From NCBI GenBank assembly GCA_023404095.1, contig JAEYDD010000038.1:62001-126000 (forward strand): 64,000 nt of DNA, given 5' to 3'. A model generated the notes under the pieces. The model saw nothing but the letters and a program-made list of their open reading frames with translations, was not told the origin of the DNA and did not search any database. Below, piece by piece: positions 16,868-25,862 of the stretch; position 1 is the stretch's first letter; every line of letters starts with the position of its first letter. This stretch comes from Pseudomonadota bacterium (lineage in GTDB: Bacteria > Pseudomonadota > Alphaproteobacteria > Rhizobiales > Rhizobiaceae). The position numbers and the translations under genes are program-made.

Positions 16868-17881
16868 ATGAAGGCGGTAGCTTACAAGGCAGCAGGATCC
16901 ATCGACCGCGAAGATGCGCTGCAAGACGTCGAACTCCCGCGTCCGACAGCGTCCGGTCGCGATATCCTCGTCGAGGTGCAGGCGGTTTCGGTCAATCCGG
17001 TAGACACCAAGATCCGCAAGGGCGTGAACCCGGAACAGGATCAGTGGAAGGTCCTCGGATGGGATGCCGTGGGAAAGGTTGTGAAAGTCGGTTCCCAAGC
17101 CAAGGACTTCGGGATCGGTGACGAGGTATTCTACGCGGGTTCGCTGATCCGGCCCGGCGCGAACAGTGAGTTCCATCTGGTCGACGAGCGCATCGTCGGA
17201 AAGAAGCCCAAAACACTCTCCAACGCGGAAGCTGCCGCTCTTCCTCTGACGGCCATCACGGCGTGGGAGATGCTCTTCGACCGTCTCGACATCCACAAGC
17301 CGGTTCCCGGTGCCGCAAACGCCGTCGTTATCATCGGTGGAGCCGGCGGAGTGGGATCGATCGCGATCCAACTCGTCAGGGCGCTGACGGACCTCACAGT
17401 CATCGCGACGGCGTCGCGACCAGAAACGCAGGATTGGGTAAGGGAACTGGGCGCCCATCACATCGTCGACCATTCCAGGCCGATCGCCGAACAGGTTGCC
17501 GCTCTGGGCATCGGCGCCCCAGCCTTCGTCTTCTCGACGACGGAAACGCTTCGTCATCTGAAGGAGATCAGCGAACTGATCTCACCTCAGGGCCGCTTCG
17601 GCCTGATCGACGATCCCGAAACCCTCGACGTAAACGGGTTCAAGCGCAAGGCGGTGTCGATCCACTGGGAGCTGATGTTCACGCGTTCGATGTATGAGAC
17701 GGCAGACATCGCAGAGCAAGGCAGGCTGCTGAACGAGGTTTCCCGCCTTGTCGATGAAGGCAAGATCCGCACGACTGTCACCGAGACCCTTTCGCCCATC
17801 AATGCCGCAAACCTGAAAAAGGCGCACATGGGGATCGAGACCGGCAAGACCAGGGGCAAGATCGTTCTCGAAGGCTTCTGA
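16868..17881 (+). CDS. Zinc-type alcohol dehydrogenase-like / quinone oxidoreductase
   Basis: 337 residues from ATG 16868, preceded by GCAGGG; an in-frame ATG at 16823 lies inside the promoter. It is an MDR-superfamily protein: GroES-like N-terminus (VSVNPVDTKIRKG), then a Rossmann domain with VIIGGAGGVGSIAIQLV for NADPH. The zinc-binding Cys/His set of true ADHs is absent, so a quinone or enone reductase is more likely. Reductive detoxification of quinones/electrophiles under HxlR control is the likely role, inferred from context. Confidence 0.85.
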   Translation: MKAVAYKAAGSIDREDALQDVELPRPTASGRDILVEVQAVSVNPVDTKIRKGVNPEQDQWKVLGWDAVGKVVKVGSQAKDFGIGDEVFYAGSLIRPGANSEFHLVDERIVGKKPKTLSNAEAAALPLTAITAWEMLFDRLDIHKPVPGAANAVVIIGGAGGVGSIAIQLVRALTDLTVIATASRPETQDWVRELGAHHIVDHSRPIAEQVAALGIGAPAFVFSTTETLRHLKEISELISPQGRFGLIDDPETLDVNGFKRKAVSIHWELMFTRSMYETADIAEQGRLLNEVSRLVDEGKIRTTVTETLSPINAANLKKAHMGIETGKTRGKIVLEGF

Positions 17882-17930
17882 CGCGTATCCAGGGCGGATT
17901 GCAGTTCGCGGTGGATGGTCACTGACGATC

Positions 17931-18770
17931 TCAGCTCGATGAGACCATATCCGCGACACGACCGCCCAGATCCCCGGAAGGATCTGCCAGATCCAGTACG
18001 ATGTTCATATGGTTGAGGCCTGGCACCGGCACCAGTTCCACGGTTTCGCTCTGGTGGGAAAGCCGCGAATGCAATGCCGCAGCCTGTTCGTGGAACGGCT
18101 GCGTCTCCTCCGTGCCGAATGCGATGATCCGCTGAGGGCACGGGAGCTGACGTGACGTCAACGGTGACCAGGCTGCCGCCTCTGTTGGCGTCATTTCGGC
18201 TTCGTCTCGCAGGAAACTGTTCGGAATTCCGGCGAGATCGTAGATGCCGCTCACGAGCATGAGGCCCCGTATGGAGGGAAGCGGTGGCGCGGCTCTTTCC
18301 GAGGCGCCACTTGCGGCGAGGAAGGATGCAAGGTGAGCGCCGGCCGAATGGCCGCTGACTGTCATCCTCATCGGGTCCGCGCTGAAATCGCCTGCATGGT
18401 GCTGGAGCCAGAGAACCGATCGCCTCACCTGATCGACCAGCACATCGAGCCGCTCGCCCGGCATCAGGTCGTATTCGACGATGGCGGCAACGCCCCCGGC
18501 CGCCAGAACCGGAGAGGCGACAAAGCGGTAGTTTTCCTTCTCGCCGGATCGCCAGTAGCCGCCATGGACGAAAACGTGCAGCGGCGCGCCAGCTTTCTGA
18601 CGCTCCGGCAGGATGACGTCGAGGACCTCCCGGGCACGTGCGCCGTATCGCACGTCGGCCAGCACCGTGGCTCTGGCAGAAAGTGCCCGGCTGCGTTCGG
18701 CGAATTCGGCGGCGATGGCGTCGAAATCGGGCACGAAGTCTCGAATTCGGTAAAGGTCGCGTGACGTCAT
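17931..18770 (-). CDS. Alpha/beta hydrolase (kynurenine formamidase/carboxylesterase-like)
   Basis: 279 residues, with GGAGG before the ATG. The oxyanion motif HGGYW and the nucleophile elbow SGHSAGAHLASFLAA are BD-FAE/AFMID-like; a late PGLNHMNIV supplies the likely catalytic histidine. It should hydrolyse an ester, lactone or N-formyl bond in the cytoplasm. It is the last of four genes (Ldh, Fe-ADH, SSADH-type, hydrolase), 16 bases after the dehydrogenase gene. It could open the substrate for the oxidations encoded upstream. Kynurenine pathway neighbours are absent. Confidence 0.82.
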   Translation of the reverse strand: MTSRDLYRIRDFVPDFDAIAAEFAERSRALSARATVLADVRYGARAREVLDVILPERQKAGAPLHVFVHGGYWRSGEKENYRFVASPVLAAGGVAAIVEYDLMPGERLDVLVDQVRRSVLWLQHHAGDFSADPMRMTVSGHSAGAHLASFLAASGASERAAPPLPSIRGLMLVSGIYDLAGIPNSFLRDEAEMTPTEAAAWSPLTSRQLPCPQRIIAFGTEETQPFHEQAAALHSRLSHQSETVELVPVPGLNHMNIVLDLADPSGDLGGRVADMVSSS

Positions 18771-18786
18771 CTATGTTCCTCCAAAA

Positions 18787-20250
18787 CTAGTAGTCCACTG
18801 CGTAGTACTTGGCTTCCATGAATTCCAGAATACCCGTCACCCCGCCCTCGCGACCGAGGCCACTCTGCTTGACGCCACCGAAGGGAGCGGCGGGGTCGGA
18901 CATCAGGCCCCTGTTGATGCCGAGCATACCCGTTTCGAGGTGCCGGCCGACCCGCATCGCACGTTTCAGATCGCCCGTGTAGATGTAGGCGGCAAGGCCG
19001 TACTCGGTGTCGTTTGCGAGGCGGATGGCCTCGTCCTCGCTGTCGAACCGGTAGATCGGCGCGACGGGGCCGAAGATCTCCTCCTTTGCGATGGCAGCGC
19101 CTGCAGGGACGTTTTCGAGCACGGTCGGCGGATAGAAATAGCCATTCTCCGCAATCGGCTTGCCGCCGGTCGTCGCGCGGGCGCCTGCCGCGATCGCGTC
19201 GGAGACGAGCCGGTCGATCTTGCGCACGGCGTTCATGGTGATCATCGGCCCGCATTGCGTGGCCGGATCATAGCCAGGGCCGATCTTCAGCGCGGCCATC
19301 CGAGTGGTGAGACCGGCAACGAAGGCGTCATGGATCCCCGACTGGACATAGAAGCGGTTGGCAGCGGTGCAGGCCTCACCGGCATTGCGCATCTTGGCGA
19401 TCATCGCGCCGTCGATAGCGGCTTGGAGGTCGGCGTCGTCGAAGACCAGGAAAGGCGCGTTTCCGCCGAGTTCCATCGAGCAACTGACGACAGACTTGGC
19501 GGCCTCTGCGAGAAGGGTGCGGCCGACGCCGGTCGAGCCGGTGAAGGACAGTTTGCGCACGCGCGGGTCGGCGAGCATGGCATTCGTCACCGCGGCCGGC
19601 CTGCTTGTGGTCAGGACGTTGACGACGCCCGGCGGTACGCCTGCTTCTTCGCCGAGCCGCACCATGGCATAGGCCGTCAACGGCGTCTCGGAGGCCGGCT
19701 TCAGGATCACCGTACAGCCGGCGGCAAGGGCAGGGCCGATCTTTCGCGTCGCCATCGCGGCGGGAAAATTCCACGGCGTAATCAGTATCGCGATGCCGAT
19801 CGGCTCATGGTCGACGAGGATATTGTGCGAGCCGGAAGGGGTGCGCCGGTATTCTCCCGGAATGCGCGTGGCCTCTTCAGCATACCAGCGGAAGAATTCG
19901 GCGGCGTAGGCCACTTCGCCACGCGCGTCAGGAAGGGCCTTGCCGTTTTCCAGCGCGATGAGCATGGCGAGTTCCTCGGCATGCTGCGTCATCAACTGGA
20001 ACCAGCGGCGCAGGATTTCCGAGCGCTGGCGGGCAGGGGTGGCCCGCCATCCGGCGGCGGCGGCCTCGGCCGCATCGACCGCGCGCATCGCATCTTCGAC
20101 AGAGGCGTCCGCGACCTCGGCCAACGTGGCCCCGGTCGAGGGATCCATGACGGCGATGCCGCCGCCCTTGTGCCATTTGCCGCCGATATAGAGGCCCGCG
20201 GCATGAAGGGCGGGATCGGTATAGCCGGAAATTGGGGCCTGGTATGTCAT
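18787..20250 (-). CDS. gabD: NAD(P)-dependent aldehyde dehydrogenase, succinate-semialdehyde type
   Basis: 487 residues from ATG 20250, with a GGAAGGG site upstream. It shows ITPWNFPAAMATRKIGPALA, the NAD-site turn FTGSTGVGR, ELGGNAPFLVFDDAD with the general-base Glu, and the catalytic Cys in NAGEACTAANRF. The C-terminal FGGVKQSGLGREGG is typical of GabD. It oxidises an aldehyde such as succinate semialdehyde to the acid. Pairing with the Fe-alcohol dehydrogenase upstream suggests alcohol to aldehyde to acid conversion, for example 4-hydroxybutyrate to succinate. The symbol is by family; the substrate is inferred. Confidence 0.85.
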   Translation of the reverse strand: MTYQAPISGYTDPALHAAGLYIGGKWHKGGGIAVMDPSTGATLAEVADASVEDAMRAVDAAEAAAAGWRATPARQRSEILRRWFQLMTQHAEELAMLIALENGKALPDARGEVAYAAEFFRWYAEEATRIPGEYRRTPSGSHNILVDHEPIGIAILITPWNFPAAMATRKIGPALAAGCTVILKPASETPLTAYAMVRLGEEAGVPPGVVNVLTTSRPAAVTNAMLADPRVRKLSFTGSTGVGRTLLAEAAKSVVSCSMELGGNAPFLVFDDADLQAAIDGAMIAKMRNAGEACTAANRFYVQSGIHDAFVAGLTTRMAALKIGPGYDPATQCGPMITMNAVRKIDRLVSDAIAAGARATTGGKPIAENGYFYPPTVLENVPAGAAIAKEEIFGPVAPIYRFDSEDEAIRLANDTEYGLAAYIYTGDLKRAMRVGRHLETGMLGINRGLMSDPAAPFGGVKQSGLGREGGVTGILEFMEAKYYAVDY

Positions 20251-20269
20251 GACGGTTATCCCTTCCAAT

Positions 20270-21469
20270 TCAGTTGAGGCTCGCGCGGTCGCCGCGATAG
20301 GCGGCAGCGACGAGGTTGCGCATTTCGTTCGGGTTCAAGGGGCGGGGATTGTTCTGGATCAGGCGCGTGATGCCGGAGCTTTGCTCCGCCACCCAGTCGA
20401 TCCGCGCCTCTTCGAGGCCGAGGTCGCGCAGGGTTGCGGGAATGCCGATCCGCGCGAGAAGGGAGACGAGGCTCGGGATCACGTCGTCAGGCCCATCGAG
20501 CCCGGCGGCCTGGGCGATCTTTGTCAGTTCGTCCCCGATGAGGGGAGTGTTCCAGGTCATCACGTAAGGCATGAGGCAGGCTACGCCGAGGCCGTGTGCG
20601 GTATGGGTCAGCGCGCCGACCGGATACTGGATGGCGTGGGCGGCGGCAGTGCCCGCCACGCCGAAGGCAAGGCCGGCGAGCGTCGCGCCGAGCATTACCT
20701 TTTCGCGCGCGGCACGGTCGGCGCCGTTCTGGCAGGCGGCTTCGAGCCCCTGCCACAGGAGCGCGATGGCGCTGAGCGCAAAATGGTCAGACAGTTCGTT
20801 CTTGCCGACAAAGACGCGTTGCTGCGAGATGCCGGGCACGGGATCGCGCCGGATCGCAGTGAAGGCCTCGATGGCATGGGTCAGCGCATCCGCGCCCGCT
20901 ATCGCCGTCAGTGCGGGTGGGCAGGAAAGGGTGAGTTCCGGGTCGCAGATGGAGACGGTCGGGATGAGGTACGGGCTCGAAATGCCGACCTTCAAGCTGC
21001 GTTCGGCATCCGAGAGGACTGCGACCGGGGTCACTTCCGAGCCGGTGCCGGCCGTGGTGGGAATGGCAATCAAGGGGATCACGGGCCCCGGCACGGCATG
21101 CTCACCATAGTAGTCCTGCGGCTTGCCGCCATGGGCCAGCAGCAGGGCGACGCATTTGGCCATGTCGAGACATGAGCCGCCGCCGATACCGATGACGAGG
21201 TCCGGCGCAAAGCTGCCGGCATTCCTGGCACTCGCCGCTGCCGATTCCACGGGAACGTCCGGCAGGGTGGAACTGTCGACCATGACAGCAACTCCGGCCT
21301 CTTCGATCTGCCGGGCGAGCGCGAGAAAATCGGTGTCGGTGGCAAGGCGCGCGTCCGTGACGAGCAGCGCGCGCTTACCCAAGCGGGAGGCGATACTGCC
21401 GAGAGCATGTCGCTGGCCGGCGCCGAAAAGTAGCTCGCGTGGCGCCCTCAACGTGGCAAATAGGTTCAT
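20270..21469 (-). CDS. Iron-containing alcohol dehydrogenase
   Basis: 399 residues from ATG 21469, after GGAGACACGGA; a 21502 start would overlap the upstream gene. NAD-binding GIGGGSCLDMAK is followed by IPTTAGTGSEVTPVAVL. Metal ligands are seen in DALTHAIEAF, AHAIQYPVG and THTAHGLG. Family III ADHs include 4-hydroxybutyrate, 1,3-propanediol and lactaldehyde dehydrogenases and maleylacetate reductases. The adjacent SSADH-type gene makes an omega-hydroxy acid the favoured substrate. Operon position two of four. Confidence 0.87.
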   Translation of the reverse strand: MNLFATLRAPRELLFGAGQRHALGSIASRLGKRALLVTDARLATDTDFLALARQIEEAGVAVMVDSSTLPDVPVESAAASARNAGSFAPDLVIGIGGGSCLDMAKCVALLLAHGGKPQDYYGEHAVPGPVIPLIAIPTTAGTGSEVTPVAVLSDAERSLKVGISSPYLIPTVSICDPELTLSCPPALTAIAGADALTHAIEAFTAIRRDPVPGISQQRVFVGKNELSDHFALSAIALLWQGLEAACQNGADRAAREKVMLGATLAGLAFGVAGTAAAHAIQYPVGALTHTAHGLGVACLMPYVMTWNTPLIGDELTKIAQAAGLDGPDDVIPSLVSLLARIGIPATLRDLGLEEARIDWVAEQSSGITRLIQNNPRPLNPNEMRNLVAAAYRGDRASLN

Positions 21470-21491
21470 TCCGTGTCTCCTCCGATAAAGT

Positions 21492-22496
21492 TCAGGCAGC
21501 ATCGAGAGCCATCAGGTGTTCGAAAAGCGGCTGCGGCAGGTCGATGCCCGTTTCCATCGCCGCGGCGCGGCGAGCACGCGCGCCGTCGCCGGGAATGGTC
21601 ACCGGGCTCCCGGGGTCAAGGGGCACGGACTGGCGCAGGCGATCGAGATAAGCCGCGAGTGACCGGGCGCTGCCGACGCCGGCCGCTGCATCGATCAGAA
21701 CGAGGAGGTCGCCCTTGTTGGCGGCATGGATGTCGTCGAGGGTGCCGTGCACATCGGGGGCGAGATCAGAGCCGGCGAGGGCGGCGACGAGAAGCTCGAT
21801 CGCAAGGCCGATCCCGTAACCCTTCGCGCCGCCGAAAGGCGCGATCGACCCGTTTTGGGCTGCCTGCGGATCGATCGTCGGGCGACCTTCGCTGTCCACG
21901 GCCCAGCCGTGCGGGATCGGTATGCCGCGCATGGCGTGATTGTTGATTTTGCCCATGGATACGATGCTGGTCGCAAGGTCGAGCACGAAAGGGCGGTCGC
22001 CGGAAGGAATGCCAATGGCGAACGGGTTGGTGCCGAGCATGGCTTTGGTGCCGCCGAACGGATGAACCAGCGCTTCGCTGGTCGACATGACGATGCCGAT
22101 CAGGCCGACCCTTGCGGCAGCCTCGGCGTAGAAGGCGAGCATGCCGATATGGTTGGCGTTGCGGATCGCTGCGATGGCGATCCCGGTGTCTCCCAGAACG
22201 CTCCGGAGGCTATGCATCGCGCTCATGACGACAACCGGTCCCAGCCCGCGTTCGCCGTCAACGCTCAGAAACGCTTGACGTTGCCAGGTTCCGGTGCCGC
22301 GCATGCGGCCGTCTGCCAAGCCTTTGTCCAACCGCGAAAGCAGGAGTGGCAGGCGCTGCAGCCCGTGTGACGGCAGCCCGCGCAATTCGGCCTCCATAAG
22401 GAGGTCGGCCTGGAGGCGGGCATTGTCGGATGGGGTGCCGCGCCTTTGAAGCAGGTCGATTGTCAGATCGCGGAGCCGTGCCGGCTGCATCTTCAT
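21492..22496 (-). CDS. Ldh family oxidoreductase (malate/L-lactate dehydrogenase type 2)
   Basis: 334 residues, usual for the family. The catalytic region near the N-terminus, LRGLPSHGLQRLP, is followed by the NAD(P) contacts NANHIGMLAFYAEAAARVGLIGIVMS and GGTKAMLGTNPFAIGIPSG. These non-Rossmann enzymes oxidise 2-hydroxy acids (malate, lactate, sulfolactate, ureidoglycolate) to 2-oxo acids. It is the first gene of the minus-strand catabolic operon. Its start lies 19 bases from a 12-bp palindrome likely bound by the divergent GntR regulator. Confidence 0.88.
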   Translation of the reverse strand: MKMQPARLRDLTIDLLQRRGTPSDNARLQADLLMEAELRGLPSHGLQRLPLLLSRLDKGLADGRMRGTGTWQRQAFLSVDGERGLGPVVVMSAMHSLRSVLGDTGIAIAAIRNANHIGMLAFYAEAAARVGLIGIVMSTSEALVHPFGGTKAMLGTNPFAIGIPSGDRPFVLDLATSIVSMGKINNHAMRGIPIPHGWAVDSEGRPTIDPQAAQNGSIAPFGGAKGYGIGLAIELLVAALAGSDLAPDVHGTLDDIHAANKGDLLVLIDAAAGVGSARSLAAYLDRLRQSVPLDPGSPVTIPGDGARARRAAAMETGIDLPQPLFEHLMALDAA

Positions 22497-22514
22497 TTCA
22501 GAATCCTATATCAG

Positions 22515-22547
22515 ATCGTATACGATATTGTATTTGACATACGATAT
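22515..22547. promoter_or_regulatory. GntR operator in divergent promoter
   Basis: ATCGTATACGAT (22515-22526) is a perfect 12-bp palindrome with the GTATAC core common for FCD-GntR regulators. ATACGATAT occurs at 22520-22528 and again at 22539-22547, 19 bases apart, giving a second half-site. The region lies between the Ldh and GntR genes. Confidence 0.6.
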
Positions 22548-22596
22548 CTTATTTGCAACAAATGCTGGCGTGTCAAGCAGCAGTCGGAGAGTGAAA

Positions 22597-23283
22597 GTGG
22601 CATTTGCGGCGGAACGGGAAGGAAGACCGGCGAGCATTCGTCCGAGCAGCGTGGTGGACGGTGTTTACGACAGCATCTACCACCGCTTGATGTCCTTGGA
22701 GATTACGCCGGGCGCGCGCATTCCGATCGACGTGTTCGCTCGGGACCTGGGTGTGTCGCAGACTCCGATCCGGGAGGCCCTGAGTCGGCTGGAACGCGAA
22801 GGTCTCGTCCGCAAGGAGCACCTGATCGGCTATAGCGCGGCGCCGCAGTGGACGCGCAAGCAGTTCGAGGACCTGTACGCGTTTCGCCTGCTGGTGGAGC
22901 CAGAGGCTGCGAGACTTGCGGCGATCAACATGACGCCCGAAGCGCTCCGGCAGTTAGATGATTCTGCCGCCGACATGGGGCACGGCGAGGCGCCCGTCGA
23001 CCGCAACACGCGTTATTCCCGCTTCGCGCGCGCTGACGCGCAATTCCATGACGCGATCCTCAAGATCGCCGGCAACGAGGTGATCCGCAGCACGTTGTCG
23101 AACCAGCACGTCCATCTGCATATTTTCCGCTTGATGTTCCATACACGCGTGACTCAGGAGGCGCTTGAGGAGCACGAGAACCTGCTCTCCGCCTTTCGAA
23201 CCGGCGATCCGCAGGCGGCATTCGACGCCATGCGGATCCACATCGAGCGCTCGCGCGACCGTTTGCTTTCGGCCTTCGAATGA
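22597..23283 (+). CDS. GntR-family (FCD) regulator of the 18-27.5 kb catabolic locus
   Basis: 228 residues from GTG 22597, six bases after GGAGA; the frame is open back to 22528, but that portion overlaps the operator. The winged helix contains FARDLGVSQTPIREALSRLEREGLV. The FCD part includes FEDLYAFRLLVEPEAARLAA with candidate metal-binding histidines downstream (QFHDAILKIAGN, HVHLHIF). It overlaps the ABC ATPase start (ATGA), so regulator and transporter are one operon. It is divergent from the dehydrogenase genes, so it likely represses both arms until the substrate is present. Confidence 0.88.
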   Translation: MAFAAEREGRPASIRPSSVVDGVYDSIYHRLMSLEITPGARIPIDVFARDLGVSQTPIREALSRLEREGLVRKEHLIGYSAAPQWTRKQFEDLYAFRLLVEPEAARLAAINMTPEALRQLDDSAADMGHGEAPVDRNTRYSRFARADAQFHDAILKIAGNEVIRSTLSNQHVHLHIFRLMFHTRVTQEALEEHENLLSAFRTGDPQAAFDAMRIHIERSRDRLLSAFE

Positions 23284-24872
23284 ACGCGGTTGTATCTTCC
23301 CCAATGGTATTGGCACCGGAAAGGCCGGCCGTTGCCGCCCTCCGGGCTGAGGACATCGGTAAGGTCTACGGCCAGATCACCGTCCTGTCGGAGGTCACGC
23401 TCGATATTCACTCCGGAGAGGTTCACGCCATCATCGGCGAGAACGGTGCAGGCAAGTCGACGCTTATGAAATTGCTTTCAGGTCATGTCGTGCCGACGAC
23501 AGGCCGTCTGTTCATGGCGGGGCAACCGATCGAATTCCGCAACGCAGTCGAGGCGGAAGCCGCCGGCGTGGTGCTCGTGCACCAGGAAATCCTCCTGGCC
23601 GCCGACCTTACCGTGGCGGAAAACCTGTTTCTCGGCAGGGAGGCCGGCCGCGGCCTGCTGGTGGACGACGGACTGATGAACCGGCGCACGGCCGAACTTC
23701 TGGCGCGGGTCGGTTCGACCGCCCGCCCGCGTGACCGGGTGGGCGAGCTCTCGCTTGCCCAGCGCCAGCTCGTACAGATTGCGCGAGCGCTCCTGGATGA
23801 GCGCAAGGTTGTCATTTTTGACGAGCCGACGGCCGTCCTTGCCCATGACGAGGTGGCAGCGCTGCTCGATATCGTGCGCAGCCTGCGCGATCAGGGGGTG
23901 GCGGTGCTTTATATCTCCCACCGCCTGGACGAAGTGCAGGCGCTTGCCGACCGCATCACCGTGCTGCGCGATGGCCGCATGATCGGCACCTGGCCGGCGG
24001 CGAGCCTGGGCCAGCGCGAAATGGCAGAGCTGATGGTCGGGCGCGAGCTCGAGATGCTCTACCCACACAAGCGCCCCGCCATCACAGAGGCGCCGGCCCT
24101 GTCCGTGACGGATCTGTTGGTCGACCACGGCACGCAGAAGGTTTCCTTCGCCGTCAGCCCGGGCGAGGTGTTGGGCATCGGAGGCATGATCGGCGCGGGC
24201 CGTACCGAGCTGATCGAGGGACTGATGGGCCTGCGTCCGTCGCAGGCGCAAAGCGTCGTGCTCAACGGCAAGGACATCAGACACCGGTCGGTTCGCACGA
24301 TGATGGAGGCCGGCCTCGTCTACCTGACCGAGGACCGGAAGGGAAAGGGCCTGCTGCTGGAGGAGAAGCTTGGTCCGAACCTGACGCTTCAGGCGCTTGA
24401 CGCGGTCAATCCGAGCGTAGTTCTGGACAGGCGGGAAGAACAATCCCGCCTCCAGAGGGTCGTTGCGGACTACGATATCCGCGTCCGTTCTCTGCGGCTG
24501 GAGGCGGGGAAGCTCTCGGGCGGCAACCAGCAGAAGCTGTTGCTCGCCAAGGTCATGCTGGCCGATCCCTCGGTCATCATCATCGATGAGCCGACGCGCG
24601 GCATCGACATCGGCAACAAGAGCCAGATTTACGACTTTATCGACGCGATGGTGCGGGAGGGCAAGGCCTGCATCGTCATCTCGTCGGAAATGTCAGAGCT
24701 CGTGGGCCTCGCAGACCGCGTGCTTGTGATGCGGGCCGGCAAGATCGTAGCCGAGCTTCGGGGCAATGAAATCAATGAGGAGAATGTCGTCATCGCTGCC
24801 ACGACCGGTGGGCGCGAGGGCGTCGGGGAGGATGAATATGACGACAGCGGCAGTAACAATCTCACCGGCTGA
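23280..24872 (+). CDS. Ribose-type ABC transporter ATPase (tandem domains)
   Basis: 530 residues, two fused nucleotide-binding domains as in RbsA/XylG/MglA. The first has Walker A GENGAGKS (53-60) and Walker B VIFDEPTAVLA. Its signature is degenerate (LSLAQRQLVQIARAL). The second has the reduced P-loop GMIGAGRTELIEG, the signature LSGGNQQKLLLAK and IIIDEPTRGIDIG. It powers the permease and binding protein encoded next. This family imports pentoses, hexoses, polyols, autoinducer-2 and other compounds, so the non-sugar-looking enzymes alongside make its cargo an open question. Confidence 0.9.
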   Translation: MNAVVSSPMVLAPERPAVAALRAEDIGKVYGQITVLSEVTLDIHSGEVHAIIGENGAGKSTLMKLLSGHVVPTTGRLFMAGQPIEFRNAVEAEAAGVVLVHQEILLAADLTVAENLFLGREAGRGLLVDDGLMNRRTAELLARVGSTARPRDRVGELSLAQRQLVQIARALLDERKVVIFDEPTAVLAHDEVAALLDIVRSLRDQGVAVLYISHRLDEVQALADRITVLRDGRMIGTWPAASLGQREMAELMVGRELEMLYPHKRPAITEAPALSVTDLLVDHGTQKVSFAVSPGEVLGIGGMIGAGRTELIEGLMGLRPSQAQSVVLNGKDIRHRSVRTMMEAGLVYLTEDRKGKGLLLEEKLGPNLTLQALDAVNPSVVLDRREEQSRLQRVVADYDIRVRSLRLEAGKLSGGNQQKLLLAKVMLADPSVIIIDEPTRGIDIGNKSQIYDFIDAMVREGKACIVISSEMSELVGLADRVLVMRAGKIVAELRGNEINEENVVIAATTGGREGVGEDEYDDSGSNNLTG

Positions 24873-25833
24873 TGACGGATTTCGCATCCGCTGGGCCGAT
24901 CTGGCGCCCTTCATCGCGCTTGCGGTGATCGTGCTGTTCGGCGCGCTGGTCAATGCCAATTTCTTGTCGTCGGCGAACCTGATCAACGTGATCACGCGCA
25001 GCGCCTTTGTTGCGATCATCGCCGTCGGGGCAACTTTCGTGATCTCGTCCGGGGGACTGGACCTGTCGGTGGGGTCCATGATGGCTTTCGTCACCGGTAT
25101 CATGATCATGACGATGAACCACCTTGCGCCCTCCTACGGGGCATGGGCCATTCCCATGGGAGCAGGCGTCGCACTGGTCGTCGGCTCTCTTTGCGGCCTC
25201 TTCAACGGACTGATCGTGACCGTCGGACGAATAGAGCCGTTCATCGTCACCCTCGGCACGATGGGCATTTTCCGCGCCTTCATCACCTTCATGACGGATG
25301 GCGGATCGCTGCCGATCGACCGCAGCCTGCGCGAAGCCTACCGGCCCGTCTACTTCGGCAGCTTTCTCGGCATTCCCTATCCGGTTCTCATCACATTTGT
25401 CGTCGTCCTGCTCGGCGCGTTCCTGCTCTACAAGACCAAATACGGGCGGCGCCTGACCTCTGCCGGATCAAACGTGGAAGTGGCTCGCTTTTCCGGCGTC
25501 AATGTCGCTGCCGTGCGCACCATTGCCTACGTGATCCAGGGTTTCTGCGTCGCAGTCGCTGCGATCTGCTATGTGCCTCGTCTCGGCGCTGCGACGCCTA
25601 CGACCGGGCAGCTCTGGGAACTGCAGGTCATCACGGCCGTCGTGATCGGCGGCACACTTCTTCGCGGCGGGCGAGGGCGGATCGGCGGCACCGTGGCCGG
25701 CGCCCTCATCCTCGAGGTGATCGCCAACGTCATGGTTCTTTCGGACATGGTCTCGGAATACCTCGTCGCCGCCGTTCAGGGCGCGATCATTATCATCGCC
25801 ATGCTGGCACACCGTTTCACTGCAAACCGCTGA
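24838..25833 (+). CDS. Ribose-type ABC transporter permease
   Basis: 331 residues from ATG 24838, seven bases after GGGGAG, inside the 3' end of the ATPase gene (35-base overlap); ATG 24832 is possible. It contains eight to ten hydrophobic helices and the RbsC motifs VISSGGLDLSVGSMMAF and GRRLTSAGSNVEVARFSG. The LGTMGIFRAFITF stretch and GGTLLRGGRGRIGGTVAGA complete the pattern. It acts as a homodimeric channel, since only one permease gene is present. Confidence 0.88.
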   Translation: MTTAAVTISPADDGFRIRWADLAPFIALAVIVLFGALVNANFLSSANLINVITRSAFVAIIAVGATFVISSGGLDLSVGSMMAFVTGIMIMTMNHLAPSYGAWAIPMGAGVALVVGSLCGLFNGLIVTVGRIEPFIVTLGTMGIFRAFITFMTDGGSLPIDRSLREAYRPVYFGSFLGIPYPVLITFVVVLLGAFLLYKTKYGRRLTSAGSNVEVARFSGVNVAAVRTIAYVIQGFCVAVAAICYVPRLGAATPTTGQLWELQVITAVVIGGTLLRGGRGRIGGTVAGALILEVIANVMVLSDMVSEYLVAAVQGAIIIIAMLAHRFTANR

Positions 25834-25862
25834 AAACAGCACTGACTTCAAAGGAGGAGAAA

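Noticed and set aside
17931..18770. Assignment of the alpha/beta hydrolase as kynurenine formamidase
   Set aside because: HGGYW and GHSAGAH fit the fold, but no tryptophan dioxygenase or kynureninase gene is adjacent; broader hydrolase call kept.
18940..20277. Long + strand open frame (445 codons) over the aldehyde dehydrogenase gene
   Set aside because: Antisense to a gene with a full set of dehydrogenase motifs; composition is Arg/Gly-rich low quality, as expected of GC-rich shadow frames.
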